From Scytonema sp. UIC 10036 (GTDB lineage: Bacteria; Cyanobacteriota; Cyanobacteriia; Cyanobacteriales; Nostocaceae): a DNA stretch of 64,000 nucleotides. Positions within the stretch are counted from its first letter, which is position 1. Every line of letters begins with the position of its first letter. The DNA lies in contig NZ_WJFC01000029.1 of NCBI RefSeq assembly GCF_009725235.1, positions 27,967 through 91,966 on the forward strand, in the 5' to 3' direction. The notes beneath the pieces are model-generated. The model searched no databases and was not told the origin of the DNA. It saw nothing but the letters and a program-made list of their open reading frames with translations. Made by a program: the position numbers and the translations under genes. Shown here one piece after another: positions 43,951 to 53,002 of the stretch.

Positions 43951-44099
43951 GCTTGAGACTTACCAGCAGCAAGGCGTACAAACCAGTCTTCCATAGCACA
44001 AGATAAAATTTTTCATTTATAAAGGTTAACTTATGAGCTTAATGCTTATACTGTCATTCGTAGATTAATTTTTTGATAAAATTTGATGATTATAAATTT

Positions 44100-44636
44100 A
44101 TGAATAGTACCGATCGCCTCCAAGCACTCTTAGCTAATTCCCCTGTTGGCGCTGTATTACCTGCGATCGCTCAAATTAATCTCCCTAACTGGTGGTTGGC
44201 TGGCGGTGCAGTACGAAATACTGTGTGGAGACAGCTGTTTGGTGAAGCGTGTCAGTTAGTTATCAAAGATTTTGATATTGCCTTTTTTGATGCGGAGGGC
44301 GATCGCTCTCAAGAACTAGCCGCTAAAGCAATCCTGACGGAACAATTTCCCAATTACCTATTTGATATCAAAAATCAAGCTAGTTTTGCTCGTTGGCGTC
44401 CCGGTAACAAAACATATGACAGTACAGAAGATGGCATTAAAAATTGGTTGCATACTGCTACGGCGGTAGGAGTGCGCGTAAACACAAATGGGGAGTGGCA
44501 ATTTTTTACACCTTATGGTTTGGATGACTTGTTTAATGGTACTATCCAACCAACAACAGCACATATTCACAATCCAGATGCAGAACGTAAAGCATCTGAG
44601 TTTTTGCAAAAATGCCCTTGCTTGCGAAAAGCATAA
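44100..44636 (+). CDS. nucleotidyltransferase family protein (DUF925-like)
   Basis: 178 residues from ATG 44100 (the TTG at 44073 is weaker). The nucleotidyltransferase fold is visible: WWLAGGAVRNTVWRQLFGE with the GG motif, IKDFDIAFFDAEGDRS with the DxD metal site, and VGVRVNTNGEWQFFTPYGLDDLF. Members are uncharacterised and may modify small molecules or proteins. Closely followed by the DUF1349 gene in the same direction. Confidence 0.8.
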   Translation: MNSTDRLQALLANSPVGAVLPAIAQINLPNWWLAGGAVRNTVWRQLFGEACQLVIKDFDIAFFDAEGDRSQELAAKAILTEQFPNYLFDIKNQASFARWRPGNKTYDSTEDGIKNWLHTATAVGVRVNTNGEWQFFTPYGLDDLFNGTIQPTTAHIHNPDAERKASEFLQKCPCLRKA

Positions 44637-44671
44637 AAATTCACGAAATTCACGGTGGTCTAATAACTTCT

Positions 44672-45208
44672 ATGAAATGGTACAACGAACCGCTCTCTTG
44701 GAAAGATGAAAATGGGACTGTTACTGTTACCTCAGGAGCAAAAACTGATTTTTGGCGTGTCACTCACTATGGTTTCATTCGTGACAGTGGAAATTTTTAC
44801 TATCAAGAGGTCACGGGAGATTTTAGCGTTACTGTGAAAATCACAGGACTTTACCAAGTCTTGTATGACCAAGCCGGAATCATGGTCAGGTTAAATGAAA
44901 AAACTTGGATTAAGACTGGTATTGAATTCGTAAATGGCTTACAGCAAGTCAGTGCTGTTGTTACGAGAGATTATTCTGATTGGTCAGTTGTACCATTATT
45001 GCAAAATCCTCCTTCTTTGTGGTTGCGTTTGTATAGAAGAAGCACCACAGTTGAGGTGCAATACTCATTTGACGGTCACAATTACACCATGCTCAGGTTG
45101 GCGTATCTGACTGAGGTAGAAACACTGCAAGTCGGTCTTATGTGTGCGTCACCAGAAAGAGAGGGATTTCAGGTCACATTTGAGGATTTCAAGATAGAAA
45201 CTCTGTGA
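44672..45208 (+). CDS. DUF1349 domain protein
   Basis: 178 residues from ATG 44672 (MKWYNEPLSWKDE). The open frame begins at 44612 but its first 20 residues overlap the preceding gene. A concanavalin-like beta sandwich covers the whole length: TDFWRVTHYGFIRDSGNFYY, DQAGIMVRLNEKTWIKTGIE, VNGLQQVSAVVTRDYSDWSV, LMCASPEREGFQVTFEDF. DUF1349 proteins are thought to bind carbohydrate or act in regulation; no catalytic residue known. Confidence 0.85.
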   Translation: MKWYNEPLSWKDENGTVTVTSGAKTDFWRVTHYGFIRDSGNFYYQEVTGDFSVTVKITGLYQVLYDQAGIMVRLNEKTWIKTGIEFVNGLQQVSAVVTRDYSDWSVVPLLQNPPSLWLRLYRRSTTVEVQYSFDGHNYTMLRLAYLTEVETLQVGLMCASPEREGFQVTFEDFKIETL

Positions 45209-45250
45209 CAGAGGATTCTCTTAACCCGTTTTAGTTAAGCTAATGACGAA

Positions 45251-45309
45251 CTTCTTAATTTCTTAAGAAGCCCACACCGACACGCAAGTGCGGTGTGTGG
45301 AGCCGTCAC
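45251..45309 (+). ncRNA. possible solo IS200/IS605 right end / omega-RNA relic
   Basis: TTCTTAAGAA, then AGCCCACACCGACACGCAAG, TGCGGTGTGTGG and AGCCGTCAC. The hairpin CCACACCG...CGGTGTGTGG followed by a GTCAC tail is the pattern I know from cyanobacterial TnpB element right ends. No tnpB lies upstream (the preceding gene is DUF1349), so it would be a stranded end. Inference only. Confidence 0.35.
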
Positions 45310-45489
45310 AGATATTCATTCGTGTTAGAAGTTACTGGTGCGGTAAATAATTTCTCCGGATACCACTTGACCTCTGACTCTTGCTATAGTACAATAGTAC
45401 TATAAAAATTGTTTTGCAAAGCAAAGCGCTAGTACGTTTTTAACTAGACAAATAATACTCTGATTATACCAGCAGGAGAGAAAACTTGA

Positions 45490-45927
45490 ATGAAACTGTC
45501 TAAGATAGATTTGAGCAATCTCGTAGCGATCGCTCACTCAGATGAGTACTTGCAATTGTTGATTGACCGAGGTGACGAGTATGAGTGTGTGGCGATTCCC
45601 GCACCGATACAAGCTTATGAAGGGCTACAGCAACTGAATGCGATCGTTGCTGACTCTCCTGCACTGCCTTCATCATCGGAATCAATTGAGATGTTACCTG
45701 TAAGTTCCTCAATGGCTGACGCGGTGGGATACGATCCCGAGGAACAGGTTTTGCAGGTCGAATTTCATAACGGAGCAGTCTATCAGTATTACGGGGTAGA
45801 GGCTGACACCTGGGAAGAGTTACATGAGGCTGATTCTATTGGCAGATTTTTCAACGAAAACATCAGGGGTAGATACTCATCCGAGCGCATTGATGATGCA
45901 TATTACACGGATGATTGTTGTTGTTAA
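45490..45927 (+). CDS. KTSC domain protein
   Basis: 145 residues. The C-terminal KTSC domain (LPVSSSMADAVGYDPEEQVL, then QVEFHNGAVYQYYGVEADTW, EELHEADSIGRFFNENIRG) is complete; its usual Lys-Thr-Ser start is SSSM here. The N-terminal 70 residues are a separate small module (KIDLSNLVAIAHSDEYLQLL). Ends in three cysteines (DDCCC). A ribosome binding site (GGAG) is at 45475. KTSC domains are linked to nucleic-acid-related roles but lack a defined function. Confidence 0.85.
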   Translation: MKLSKIDLSNLVAIAHSDEYLQLLIDRGDEYECVAIPAPIQAYEGLQQLNAIVADSPALPSSSESIEMLPVSSSMADAVGYDPEEQVLQVEFHNGAVYQYYGVEADTWEELHEADSIGRFFNENIRGRYSSERIDDAYYTDDCCC

Positions 45928-46087
45928 ATAAAAAGAAAATATCAAAATCTTAAGATTTTCGGCGCTCCTTGAATCGCTGGCTGCTAATTGCTCTTCATGC
46001 AACGCCATTAGCAATTAGCGATTTTCTTGGCAATTGTCAGCTGTTGCGCTTTTATATCAAATCCGGTAGCATCTAAATGATTAAAAA

Positions 46088-46120
46088 ACCGCAGAGGACG
46101 CAGAGGGAGAGGACAGAGGA
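46088..46120. repeat. half copy of palindromic repeat family C
   Basis: AACCGCAGAGGACGCAGAGG matches the left arm of the repeat in lnt and of the copy at 59643-59694. Confidence 0.65.
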
Positions 46121-46221
46121 ATAATTCCGATACAAACGGATTTGATATTACAGCTATTTTTAAATAAATAGACCATATCTGTAGGGGCGCAAGGCCGCCG
46201 CGCTCCTACCAACGGTGTGGT

Positions 46222-47532
46222 TCATTTAGGTTTTCTTAGAGTTCCACAGCCGCCTGCGATCGCCATCGGTAATTGAACGCATACTGTAGTTCCGGTTGAT
46301 GCGTCAGATTGAATGGATAATTCTCCACCATGAGCATTGACGATACGTTTGGTAATGGCAAGTCCCAACCCAGTCCCACTAGGTTTTGTAGAAAAAAACG
46401 GCTGCGTTAGTTTTGCGAGGATTTCTGTAGGAATAGGCTCGCCACTATTACACACATTTATGCAGACTTTGGGAGACGAACTGTCTACTTGCCATTTAAT
46501 GACATCTCCTGCTGAAACTGCTTCACAGGCATTGCGAACAATATTAATAAACACTTGTTTGAGCTTATCTCTGTCCCCCAAAATTTTGACTGTAGATAAC
46601 TCTGGGATAAATTCAATTTGTCGTGACAGCGCTTCTGGCATTTCACGAATTGGCACGAGCAACTCACGAATGAATTCATTCAAATCTAATTCACTGAGTT
46701 GCAGCACCTGGGGCTTGGCATAGAGCAAAATTTCACTTAGCAGATTTTCTAGACGACTCGCTTCGCTAAGTGCCAAAGATAATCGCTCTTGAGCTGGTTC
46801 AGTCAAAACAGTTTTCTTAAAATACTTCAATCCCATAATCATTGTCGTTAGGGGATTGCGAATTTCATGTACGATCGTCGCAGCGAATTCACCAATCGCT
46901 ACTAAGCGTTCCTGTTCTACAAGCTTGGCTTGTGCTCTCTGTAGTTGAGCCGTGCGTTTTTCTACTTCAACTTCCAACAATTGATTAAATTGGCACTGTT
47001 TTTGGTAAAGATGATAGTGGTCGATCGCTGTTGCCGCACGTTCTGCAAACAGTTCCACAATTTGGATTTCTTCTTGTGTGAATTCCCTTGGTTGCCGATG
47101 AAAAGAGCAGACAGTTCCGAATACTTCACCTTCGGTAGTTTGTAATGGTATTCCCAGGTATGCTCGATAACCTGGTGCAGGTCTGCCATACTCCGGATGT
47201 GCCACTGCATCCTTAACAGCCAATGAGCGACCATTTTGAATAACATTGGCAATTAACCGACCATGCAATGCATAAATACGAGGCGCATCTTCAGCCATTT
47301 CAAGGCTACTAGCTAGAATAGTTTCAAATCCCTCTTGGCAAAAAGTAACAACTGTCCAATCTACATCAATGAGTTCGCTGACTCCGCAGGCAATGTTATG
47401 TAAATAGCTGCCTAGTTCACCAGTGCGATAGTTCAATGAAGACAAGCGTGCTATGATTTGCCGCTCGCGCTGCCAAGGTTGTTGCAACAACATATCTTGA
47501 TCGTTAGCTTTGCTCATAGATGCTGGTTGCAT
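46222..47532 (-). CDS. GAF domain sensor histidine kinase
   Basis: 436 residues, soluble. An N-terminal GAF domain (about 35-190: VDWTVVTFCQEGFETILASS, YRAYLGIPLQTTEGEVFGTV) and a coiled-coil linker (LLEVEVEKRTAQLQRAQAKL) lead to HisKA with the phospho-acceptor His in TIVHEIRNPLTTM. The HATPase domain follows: IVRNACEAV (N box), VCNSGEPI (G1) and GTGLGLAITKRIV (G2). No response regulator is adjacent, so it is an orphan kinase. GAF sequences of this type can bind tetrapyrroles or small ligands; no bilin cysteine is evident. Confidence 0.92.
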   Translation of the reverse strand: MQPASMSKANDQDMLLQQPWQRERQIIARLSSLNYRTGELGSYLHNIACGVSELIDVDWTVVTFCQEGFETILASSLEMAEDAPRIYALHGRLIANVIQNGRSLAVKDAVAHPEYGRPAPGYRAYLGIPLQTTEGEVFGTVCSFHRQPREFTQEEIQIVELFAERAATAIDHYHLYQKQCQFNQLLEVEVEKRTAQLQRAQAKLVEQERLVAIGEFAATIVHEIRNPLTTMIMGLKYFKKTVLTEPAQERLSLALSEASRLENLLSEILLYAKPQVLQLSELDLNEFIRELLVPIREMPEALSRQIEFIPELSTVKILGDRDKLKQVFINIVRNACEAVSAGDVIKWQVDSSSPKVCINVCNSGEPIPTEILAKLTQPFFSTKPSGTGLGLAITKRIVNAHGGELSIQSDASTGTTVCVQLPMAIAGGCGTLRKPK

Positions 47533-47719
47533 GGTTTAGTAAATAAGTTTAAATATTAAATATTAAATTTTGGATTTTTCAGGTATTATCTCTGAATGCT
47601 CCAATAAATTAATGACGTGTATTTTACTATATAAATATGCTATTTTTACAGCATAAATACGATTTTATATATAAATAAATGTAAATTTGACAACTTGTAA
47701 GTTACGAGCAAGGCCTTCA

Positions 47720-47750
47720 TGTTGGGTTTCGTTCCTCAACCCAACCTACG
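47720..47750. repeat. half copy of palindrome family D
   Basis: GTTGGGTTTCGTTCCTCAAC CCAACCTACG is the right half of the D repeat. It lies in the 420-base gap between the kinase and the DM13 gene, which is otherwise AT-rich and empty. Confidence 0.7.
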
Positions 47751-47955
47751 CAAAATCAGGTTTTTAGCTTCGCTCCGATGCGGAAAATTTAGATTTTGCT
47801 GAGAAATTTCTGAGAAGTTTCTAGACAAAATTTCAGCTTTCTAAGTATCAATCCTTAGATGTTAATAATTTTTCGACAAATTCTTCAAGCAACAATTAGG
47901 TTACAGTGTAAGGCAAAAGTCCAATACCAATTGATGTACTGAGGCATTTTCAATT

Positions 47956-48465
47956 ATGAAATTAGGATATTTATTAACACTAATTCTAGCTACCACGGTT
48001 ACGGTTAGCTGTACAAAAGAAATTTCCAAGAATGAGTTAACCCAAAGTTCGGCTCCAGCAAATGAATCAGTTCCTGTATCATCAATTCAGGCGCAGGCTC
48101 AAAATGCAAGTGCTATAAGTTCTGGCACCTTTGTTTCCGGAGAACATACAACACAAGGCACAGTTCGTATTACCAACAAAAATGGTAAAGCAGTAGTGGA
48201 GCTTGAACAGTCATTCAAGACTTCTGAAATGGGACCTGATTTAGTGGTCATTTTACATCGTTTAGAAAATGTAATTGGTTCAACTAAGCCACCAGCATAC
48301 CCTTTAAAAAAGGACGATTACATTGTTATTGCTCCTTTAAAAAAATTTAGTGGTGCTCAAAGTTATGTGATTCCTGACAACATTAATTTAGCCAACTACA
48401 AATCTGTGGCTATTTGGTGCCGCAAGTTCAATGCCACTTTTGGTGCTGCTAGTTTAAAAAGTTAA
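47956..48465 (+). CDS. DM13 domain lipoprotein
   Basis: 169 residues. A lipoprotein signal (MKLGYLLTLILATTVTVSC, lipobox TVSC, Cys19), then a Ser/Gln-rich linker and a DM13 domain: SGTFVSGEHTTQGTVRITNK, FKTSEMGPDLVVILHR, YVIPDNINLANYKSVAIWC with the conserved Cys of the CxxF-type end (WCRKFNATFGAA). DM13 domains are proposed to carry electrons or redox cysteines. Anchored to a membrane facing the periplasm. The SDR gene follows 39 bases downstream. Confidence 0.88.
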   Translation: MKLGYLLTLILATTVTVSCTKEISKNELTQSSAPANESVPVSSIQAQAQNASAISSGTFVSGEHTTQGTVRITNKNGKAVVELEQSFKTSEMGPDLVVILHRLENVIGSTKPPAYPLKKDDYIVIAPLKKFSGAQSYVIPDNINLANYKSVAIWCRKFNATFGAASLKS

Positions 48466-48504
48466 ACATTAATTAACAACTCAACAATCACAAGGAGAAA
48501 ATTT

Positions 48505-49302
48505 ATGAAGCTACAAGGTAAAGTTGCTTTGGTAACTGGTAGCAGCCAAGGTATCGGACAAGGAGTTGTCTTGCGTCTTGCTCGAGAAGGAGCCGATGTT
48601 GTCATTAATTATCGCTCTCACCCAGAAGGGGCAGAAGAAACGCTAGCCAAGGTAGAGGCTATTGGCAGTCGGTGTTACATGGCTCAGTGTCCCAAATCTC
48701 ATGGTTACACCCTGAAAGCAGATTTGGGCAGCGTGTCGGAGGTGCGTCAACTTATAGCGGAAAGTATTGAGCATTTTGGCAAGCTAGATATTCTGGTTAA
48801 CAATGCTGGGATTGAAAAACATGCGCCATTCTGGGAAGTGACAGAAGCGGATTATGATGCTGTCATGAATGTCAATTTAAAAGGTGTGTTCTTCGCCACT
48901 CAAGCCTTTGTTCAACACTTGATTGAAACTAAACGTACTGGAAAAATCATCAATATCAGTTCGGTGCATGAGGAATTGCCATTTCCTAATTTTACAGCTT
49001 ACTGTGCTAGCAAAGGTGGGATGAAGATGTTAACTCGTAACCTAGCAGTTGAATTGGGTTCATTAGGGATTACAATTAACAACGTTGCACCAGGGGCGAT
49101 TGAAACTCCCATTAACACCAAGCTGTTGAACAACCCAGAAAAGTTGGGTGCTCTGTTGCAGAACATTCCTCTTGGTCGTCTCGGACAACCGCAAGATGTT
49201 GCCTCTCTGGTGGCGTTCTTAGCTTCCTCTGATGCTGACTACATTACAGGCAGTACCTTTTTTGTAGATGGTGGGCTGCTTTGGAACTATCAGGAGCAGT
49301 AA
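48505..49302 (+). CDS. short-chain dehydrogenase/reductase (glucose 1-dehydrogenase-like)
   Basis: 265 residues of the classical SDR fold: TGSSQGIGQ (cofactor glycine motif, residues 11-19), NNAG (residues ~100), catalytic Ser in NISSVHEE, and Tyr/Lys in YCASKGGMK. The end GSTFFVDGGLLW is typical. A 13-residue insert (CYMAQCPKSHGYT) sits between beta strands 2 and 3, where other SDRs are shorter. Likely NADP(H)-dependent; substrate unknown. Good ribosome binding site (AAGGAG). First of four plus-strand redox genes. Confidence 0.92.
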   Translation: MKLQGKVALVTGSSQGIGQGVVLRLAREGADVVINYRSHPEGAEETLAKVEAIGSRCYMAQCPKSHGYTLKADLGSVSEVRQLIAESIEHFGKLDILVNNAGIEKHAPFWEVTEADYDAVMNVNLKGVFFATQAFVQHLIETKRTGKIINISSVHEELPFPNFTAYCASKGGMKMLTRNLAVELGSLGITINNVAPGAIETPINTKLLNNPEKLGALLQNIPLGRLGQPQDVASLVAFLASSDADYITGSTFFVDGGLLWNYQEQ

Positions 49303-49354
49303 TACCTTACTATTTCAGTAAGTCCAAAATTGTACCGATCGCAAAAGAGGAATT

Positions 49355-49933
49355 ATGACAAACGCCCCTCTGTTCATTCCTGTCATTTTGGGTACTCCCC
49401 GTCAAGGCCGCCAAAGCGAGCACGTTGCCAAATTTATTGTGGAGCAAATTGCAGTACGAAATGATGTAGAGACGCAACTGATTGATATTCGTAACATTCC
49501 AATTACCACCAATGATGCAGGTGAATCTATTAAAGACCCTGAATTCTCCAGTACTGTTGAGCGGGCAGATGGATTAATTATCGTTGTACCAGAGTATAAC
49601 CACGGTTATCCGGGTTTGCTCAAGCACGTACTCGATACTTGCCTCAAAGAATACATCCATAAAGCCGTCGGGTTGTGTGGAGTTTCGGCAGGACCTTTTG
49701 GCGGTACGCGAGTCATCCAAAACCTTTTGCCAGTGATGCGTGAGTTGGGGCTAATGACGATTTTCTATGACCTCAACTTTAGCAACGTCCAAAATTTGTT
49801 TGATGAATCTGGTCATTTGATTGACAAAGAAACCTACATTCGCCGTCTCGAACGGTTTATGAATGAGTTAGTTTGGATGTCAACGGTACTTAGGTATGGG
49901 CGTTTAGAAGTCAATCTTGCTTCCCTAACATAG
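49355..49933 (+). CDS. NADPH-dependent FMN reductase
   Basis: 192-residue flavodoxin-like reductase: FIPVILGTPRQGRQSEHVAK (FMN phosphate loop), IIVVPEYNHGYPGLLKHVLD (the family's EYNxxxPGxLKN motif with K), and GPFGGTRVIQNLLPVM. Reduces quinones, azo compounds or free flavin using NADPH. Ribosome binding site GAGGA before ATG 49355. Lies 52 bases after the SDR gene and 31 before the cupin gene, so one transcript is likely. Confidence 0.9.
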   Translation: MTNAPLFIPVILGTPRQGRQSEHVAKFIVEQIAVRNDVETQLIDIRNIPITTNDAGESIKDPEFSSTVERADGLIIVVPEYNHGYPGLLKHVLDTCLKEYIHKAVGLCGVSAGPFGGTRVIQNLLPVMRELGLMTIFYDLNFSNVQNLFDESGHLIDKETYIRRLERFMNELVWMSTVLRYGRLEVNLASLT

Positions 49934-49964
49934 CAATTGTTTACCCATTTTTAACAAATATATT

Positions 49965-50456
49965 ATGACAGCTCATCCAAACGCCATATATCTACAACCC
50001 AGTGAAGGCTCTTCATCTTGGGTACTGGGAGACTTATACACCTTTAAAGCCAAGGGCGACGATACAGGTAAAGCCTATGCGCTGATAGAGATTGTTATGC
50101 AACCTCACAGTGCAGTACCGCCCCATATTCACACTCACGAAAATGAATCTTTTTACATTCAAGAAGGTGAAATAGAGTTCCAACTTGCGGGACAAAGTAT
50201 TGTAGCTACACCGGGAACTTTCGTTCATTCCCCGAAAGGACAGCCCCACAGTTTTCGTAACATCGGCAAAAAACCAGCTAAATTTTTATGTTGGTTAACG
50301 CCATCTGGGTTGGAGCAGTTTTTTATCGAAGTGGGTACACCAGTATCAGAGAGCGCCACATCACCTGGTGTCACTCCCGAAGATCTAGAAAAATTGCTCT
50401 TCACTGCACCTCAATACGGTTTAGAAATTCTTCCTCCTTCCATTGTGACTGAATAG
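49965..50456 (+). CDS. cupin domain protein
   Basis: 163 residues with one cupin barrel. Motif 1 is PPHIHTHENESFYIQEGEIE (His-His-Glu metal ligands), motif 2 GTFVHSPKGQPHSFRN (the last His ligand). Related to quercetinase-like and other Fe/Mn dioxygenases, but many such cupins only bind ligands. Member of the redox run between FMN reductase and the VOC protein. Confidence 0.88.
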   Translation: MTAHPNAIYLQPSEGSSSWVLGDLYTFKAKGDDTGKAYALIEIVMQPHSAVPPHIHTHENESFYIQEGEIEFQLAGQSIVATPGTFVHSPKGQPHSFRNIGKKPAKFLCWLTPSGLEQFFIEVGTPVSESATSPGVTPEDLEKLLFTAPQYGLEILPPSIVTE

Positions 50457-50512
50457 TTTTTGGACATCAAACAAAAAATGCAAAAATTGGATGTGTTTGA
50501 TGGAGGAGTGCC

Positions 50513-51610
50513 ATGGCTGTTAAATTTAGTCAGAAAATTGCTGGGACAATTGTATCTTCGGTCGTCTTTGTCACAATAGCCCTGACTCAAAATTCAGTTC
50601 TATCGCAAGTTCATCGACGGGAAGATAACCGTTTTACGCAAACAAGCCAGAGCCAAACATTACCATTACAGGCTGTAGTTTCTACAGTAGAATCTGTAGG
50701 GATGACTGTGTCGGATATGGACAAAGCTATAGAGTTTTACTCCCAAGTGTTGTCCTTCAAAAAAGTTTCGGATGTAGAAGTGTTAGGTACTGAGTATGAA
50801 AAGCTGCAAGGACTGTTTGGCGTAAGGCTGCGAGTTGTGCAGATGCAGTTAGGTGATGAATTTATAGAATTAACAGAATATTTGACACCCAAAGGAAAAC
50901 CAATACCAGTCGATTCGCGTAGTAATGACCGATGGTTTCAACATATTGCGATCGCAGTCAGCGATATGGACAAAGCCTACCAGCACTTGCGTTCTTACAA
51001 AGTACAACATACCTCCACCGCTCCCCAACGCATTCCAGATTCTAACAAAGCAGCAGCAGGAATTCGCGCTTTCTATTTTAAAGATCCAGACGGACACAAT
51101 CTAGAGATTATTTACTTTCCACCGGGAAAAGGTGACCCCAAGTGGCAGAAGCCAACCAATCAGTTATTTTTGGGAATTGACCATACAGCAATTGTTGTAT
51201 CCAACACAGAAGCTAGTTTGAAATTTTACCGTGATTTACTTGGTTTGAAACTAGCGGGAGAAAGTATGAATTACGGTACAGAACAAGAGCATCTCAATAA
51301 CGTGCAAGGAGCAAAATTACGTATTAGTGCTTTGCGTTCCCCTGCAGGTCCCGGTATTGAATTTTTGGAATACTTGACACCACGAGACGGGAGACCTTTA
51401 CCAACTGATGCTCGTCCTAATGATTTACTACACTGGCAAACGACGTTGGTCGTGAAGGATGCGGAAGCCGTTGCCCGAGAGTTAAGAACTAGGAAATCTA
51501 CGTTTGTTTCTCCTGATGTTGTGGTGATTCCCAAGCAGACATTGGGATTTAAAAAGGGATTTTTGGTAAGAGATCCAGATGGTCACGTTATGCGGATTGT
51601 AGAGAAATAA
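50513..51610 (+). CDS. exported protein with two VOC (glyoxalase-fold) domains
   Basis: 365 residues. An N-terminal signal segment (IAGTIVSSVVFVTIALTQNS) suggests export, unusual for VOC proteins. Two tandem VOC modules follow: the first from VESVGMTVSDMDKAIEFYSQ to FYFKDPDGHNLEIIYFPPG (about 60-205), the second from FLGIDHTAIVVSNTEASLKF to FLVRDPDGHVMRIVEK (about 220-365). Each has the His and Glu metal ligands of the glyoxalase/dioxygenase fold. A strong ribosome binding site (GGAGG) precedes ATG 50513. Probably ends the redox operon. Confidence 0.9.
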   Translation: MAVKFSQKIAGTIVSSVVFVTIALTQNSVLSQVHRREDNRFTQTSQSQTLPLQAVVSTVESVGMTVSDMDKAIEFYSQVLSFKKVSDVEVLGTEYEKLQGLFGVRLRVVQMQLGDEFIELTEYLTPKGKPIPVDSRSNDRWFQHIAIAVSDMDKAYQHLRSYKVQHTSTAPQRIPDSNKAAAGIRAFYFKDPDGHNLEIIYFPPGKGDPKWQKPTNQLFLGIDHTAIVVSNTEASLKFYRDLLGLKLAGESMNYGTEQEHLNNVQGAKLRISALRSPAGPGIEFLEYLTPRDGRPLPTDARPNDLLHWQTTLVVKDAEAVARELRTRKSTFVSPDVVVIPKQTLGFKKGFLVRDPDGHVMRIVEK

Positions 51611-51677
51611 ACGCTTTGAGGAGTTTTCATTAAGGCTTTAAACCCATAACTAACGTTTTTTACGCTTAACAAAAAAC

Positions 51678-51720
51678 GGGAACTTTTTGTTAATAGTTCC
51701 CTGTTGAAAGTTCCTTTTTT
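51678..51720 (+). terminator. likely terminator between convergent genes
   Basis: The hairpin GGGAACT (51678-51684) with AGTTCCC (51695-51701) is followed by GTTCCTTTTTTTTT. Placed between the VOC gene and the convergent bestrophin gene, it could stop transcription from either side. Confidence 0.5.
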
Positions 51721-51735
51721 TTTGGAATATACTGA

Positions 51736-52839
51736 TTACCAGAAAGTATCCGTATTTCGGAGATATTTATAGGAGTAAACGTTAGGAATTAGGGTCGTTA
51801 AATCCTCAATATTGCGTTTGATCGTGTTGCAAATAGTATCTAAGGGTAAGTCGTTAGCATCGTAACCAAAAGGATTTTCGATCTCTATAGCAATGGCTTC
51901 AACGCCAAATAAAGTAAAACTAATCAAAGCAACGCTAATACCCGTCCACCAACCTAAACCCTCCACGAGTTCAAAAGGTATCAAAAAACAGTAAACTAAT
52001 AACACTTGTTTGAGATGAATAGTATAGCCTAGCGGTAGAGGAGTTTTTAAAATCCGTTCGCAAGCTCCCAAACAGTCTACCAGATTATTCAACAATTCTT
52101 GCATAGCTATTAATTGATAGCTATTTATGCAATTGAGATTGTGCTGTAGTTGCAAATAATCTCCAATCCAAAAAGCTATCTCCAAAGGAGGGTTATTCAT
52201 TGTTTTTAGTGTAAGATATTTAGCAGTAGGCATTAATGTCTCTAACTCATGATTTACGCATTCTCCCCGCAAGTGTATTTTAGTTGCCACTGCAAAAGCG
52301 ACTATTAACCGCAAAATCTCTATTTTACTCTCTCTATTCTGTGGTGTTCTTTCATCTACTGATACCCAAACTTGCCTAGCAAGATTTCGGACATCGTTAA
52401 CGATACTACCCCAGATTTTTCTGCCTTCCCAAAAGCGATCGTAAGCAGTATTTGTGCGAAATACTAGTAATGAACCTAAAACAATACTCGGAATAACCCC
52501 CTCTGTCCAAGGATGGGAAACAGGTAATTTTAAATAATACAGCACAGAAATAAAAACACCAAACAAACCGCAACAAAAAACGCGTTTGTAAATAGATTGA
52601 AGCACCGAACCTTTGAGTTGGAAAGCTATTTGAAGCCACCCATTTTTTTCTGAATTCGATATTATATGTGGTGAAGAATATCGATTGAAAGGATGAAGAA
52701 AACCTTTAATTTTGGATATTTTCATTTGACTTAAGCAATAAAAGATAGGCTTTATTTCAATAACCTCACCGGAGCTAGAGCACCGATACAATACTCCCAA
52801 AAACTCGGTTTCTTTTAGTTGAGTCAACAATCGACTCAA
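51736..52839 (-). CDS. bestrophin family anion channel
   Basis: 367 residues. Bestrophin (UPF0187) marks: VLGSLLVFRTNTAYDRFWEG, RKIWGSIVNDVRNLARQVW, and the calcium-site-like C-terminal ENPFGYDANDLPLDTICNTI. About four membrane helices. A pentameric anion channel; cyanobacterial members have been linked to bicarbonate or chloride movement across thylakoid or plasma membrane. The likely start is ATG 52725 (MKISKIKGFLHPFNRYS); the longer frame to 52839 adds 38 residues without homology. Confidence 0.88.
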   Translation of the reverse strand: MSRLLTQLKETEFLGVLYRCSSSGEVIEIKPIFYCLSQMKISKIKGFLHPFNRYSSPHIISNSEKNGWLQIAFQLKGSVLQSIYKRVFCCGLFGVFISVLYYLKLPVSHPWTEGVIPSIVLGSLLVFRTNTAYDRFWEGRKIWGSIVNDVRNLARQVWVSVDERTPQNRESKIEILRLIVAFAVATKIHLRGECVNHELETLMPTAKYLTLKTMNNPPLEIAFWIGDYLQLQHNLNCINSYQLIAMQELLNNLVDCLGACERILKTPLPLGYTIHLKQVLLVYCFLIPFELVEGLGWWTGISVALISFTLFGVEAIAIEIENPFGYDANDLPLDTICNTIKRNIEDLTTLIPNVYSYKYLRNTDTFW

Positions 52840-52859
52840 CCTTTACAAGCAGGACTTAC

Positions 52860-53002
52860 CCCAATACTGCAAGGGATCTCGGAAATTGTAGGTTGGGTAG
52901 AGCACGAGCGTTACCCAACAAATGCTGATAAATGTTGGGTTTCGTTCCTCAACCCAACCTACGTTCAATTTGAGTTTTTAGCAAAACCTACGTAGTATTG
53001 GG
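52860..53002. mobile_element. MITE carrying the GTAGGTTGGGT palindrome (copy 2) with target duplication
   Basis: Ends CCCAATACT and AGTATTGGG are perfect inverted repeats. ACTTAC is duplicated just outside (52854-52859 and 53003-53008). Inside, GGGATCTCGGAAATTGTA is followed by palindrome family D (52888-52962). Confidence 0.75.
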
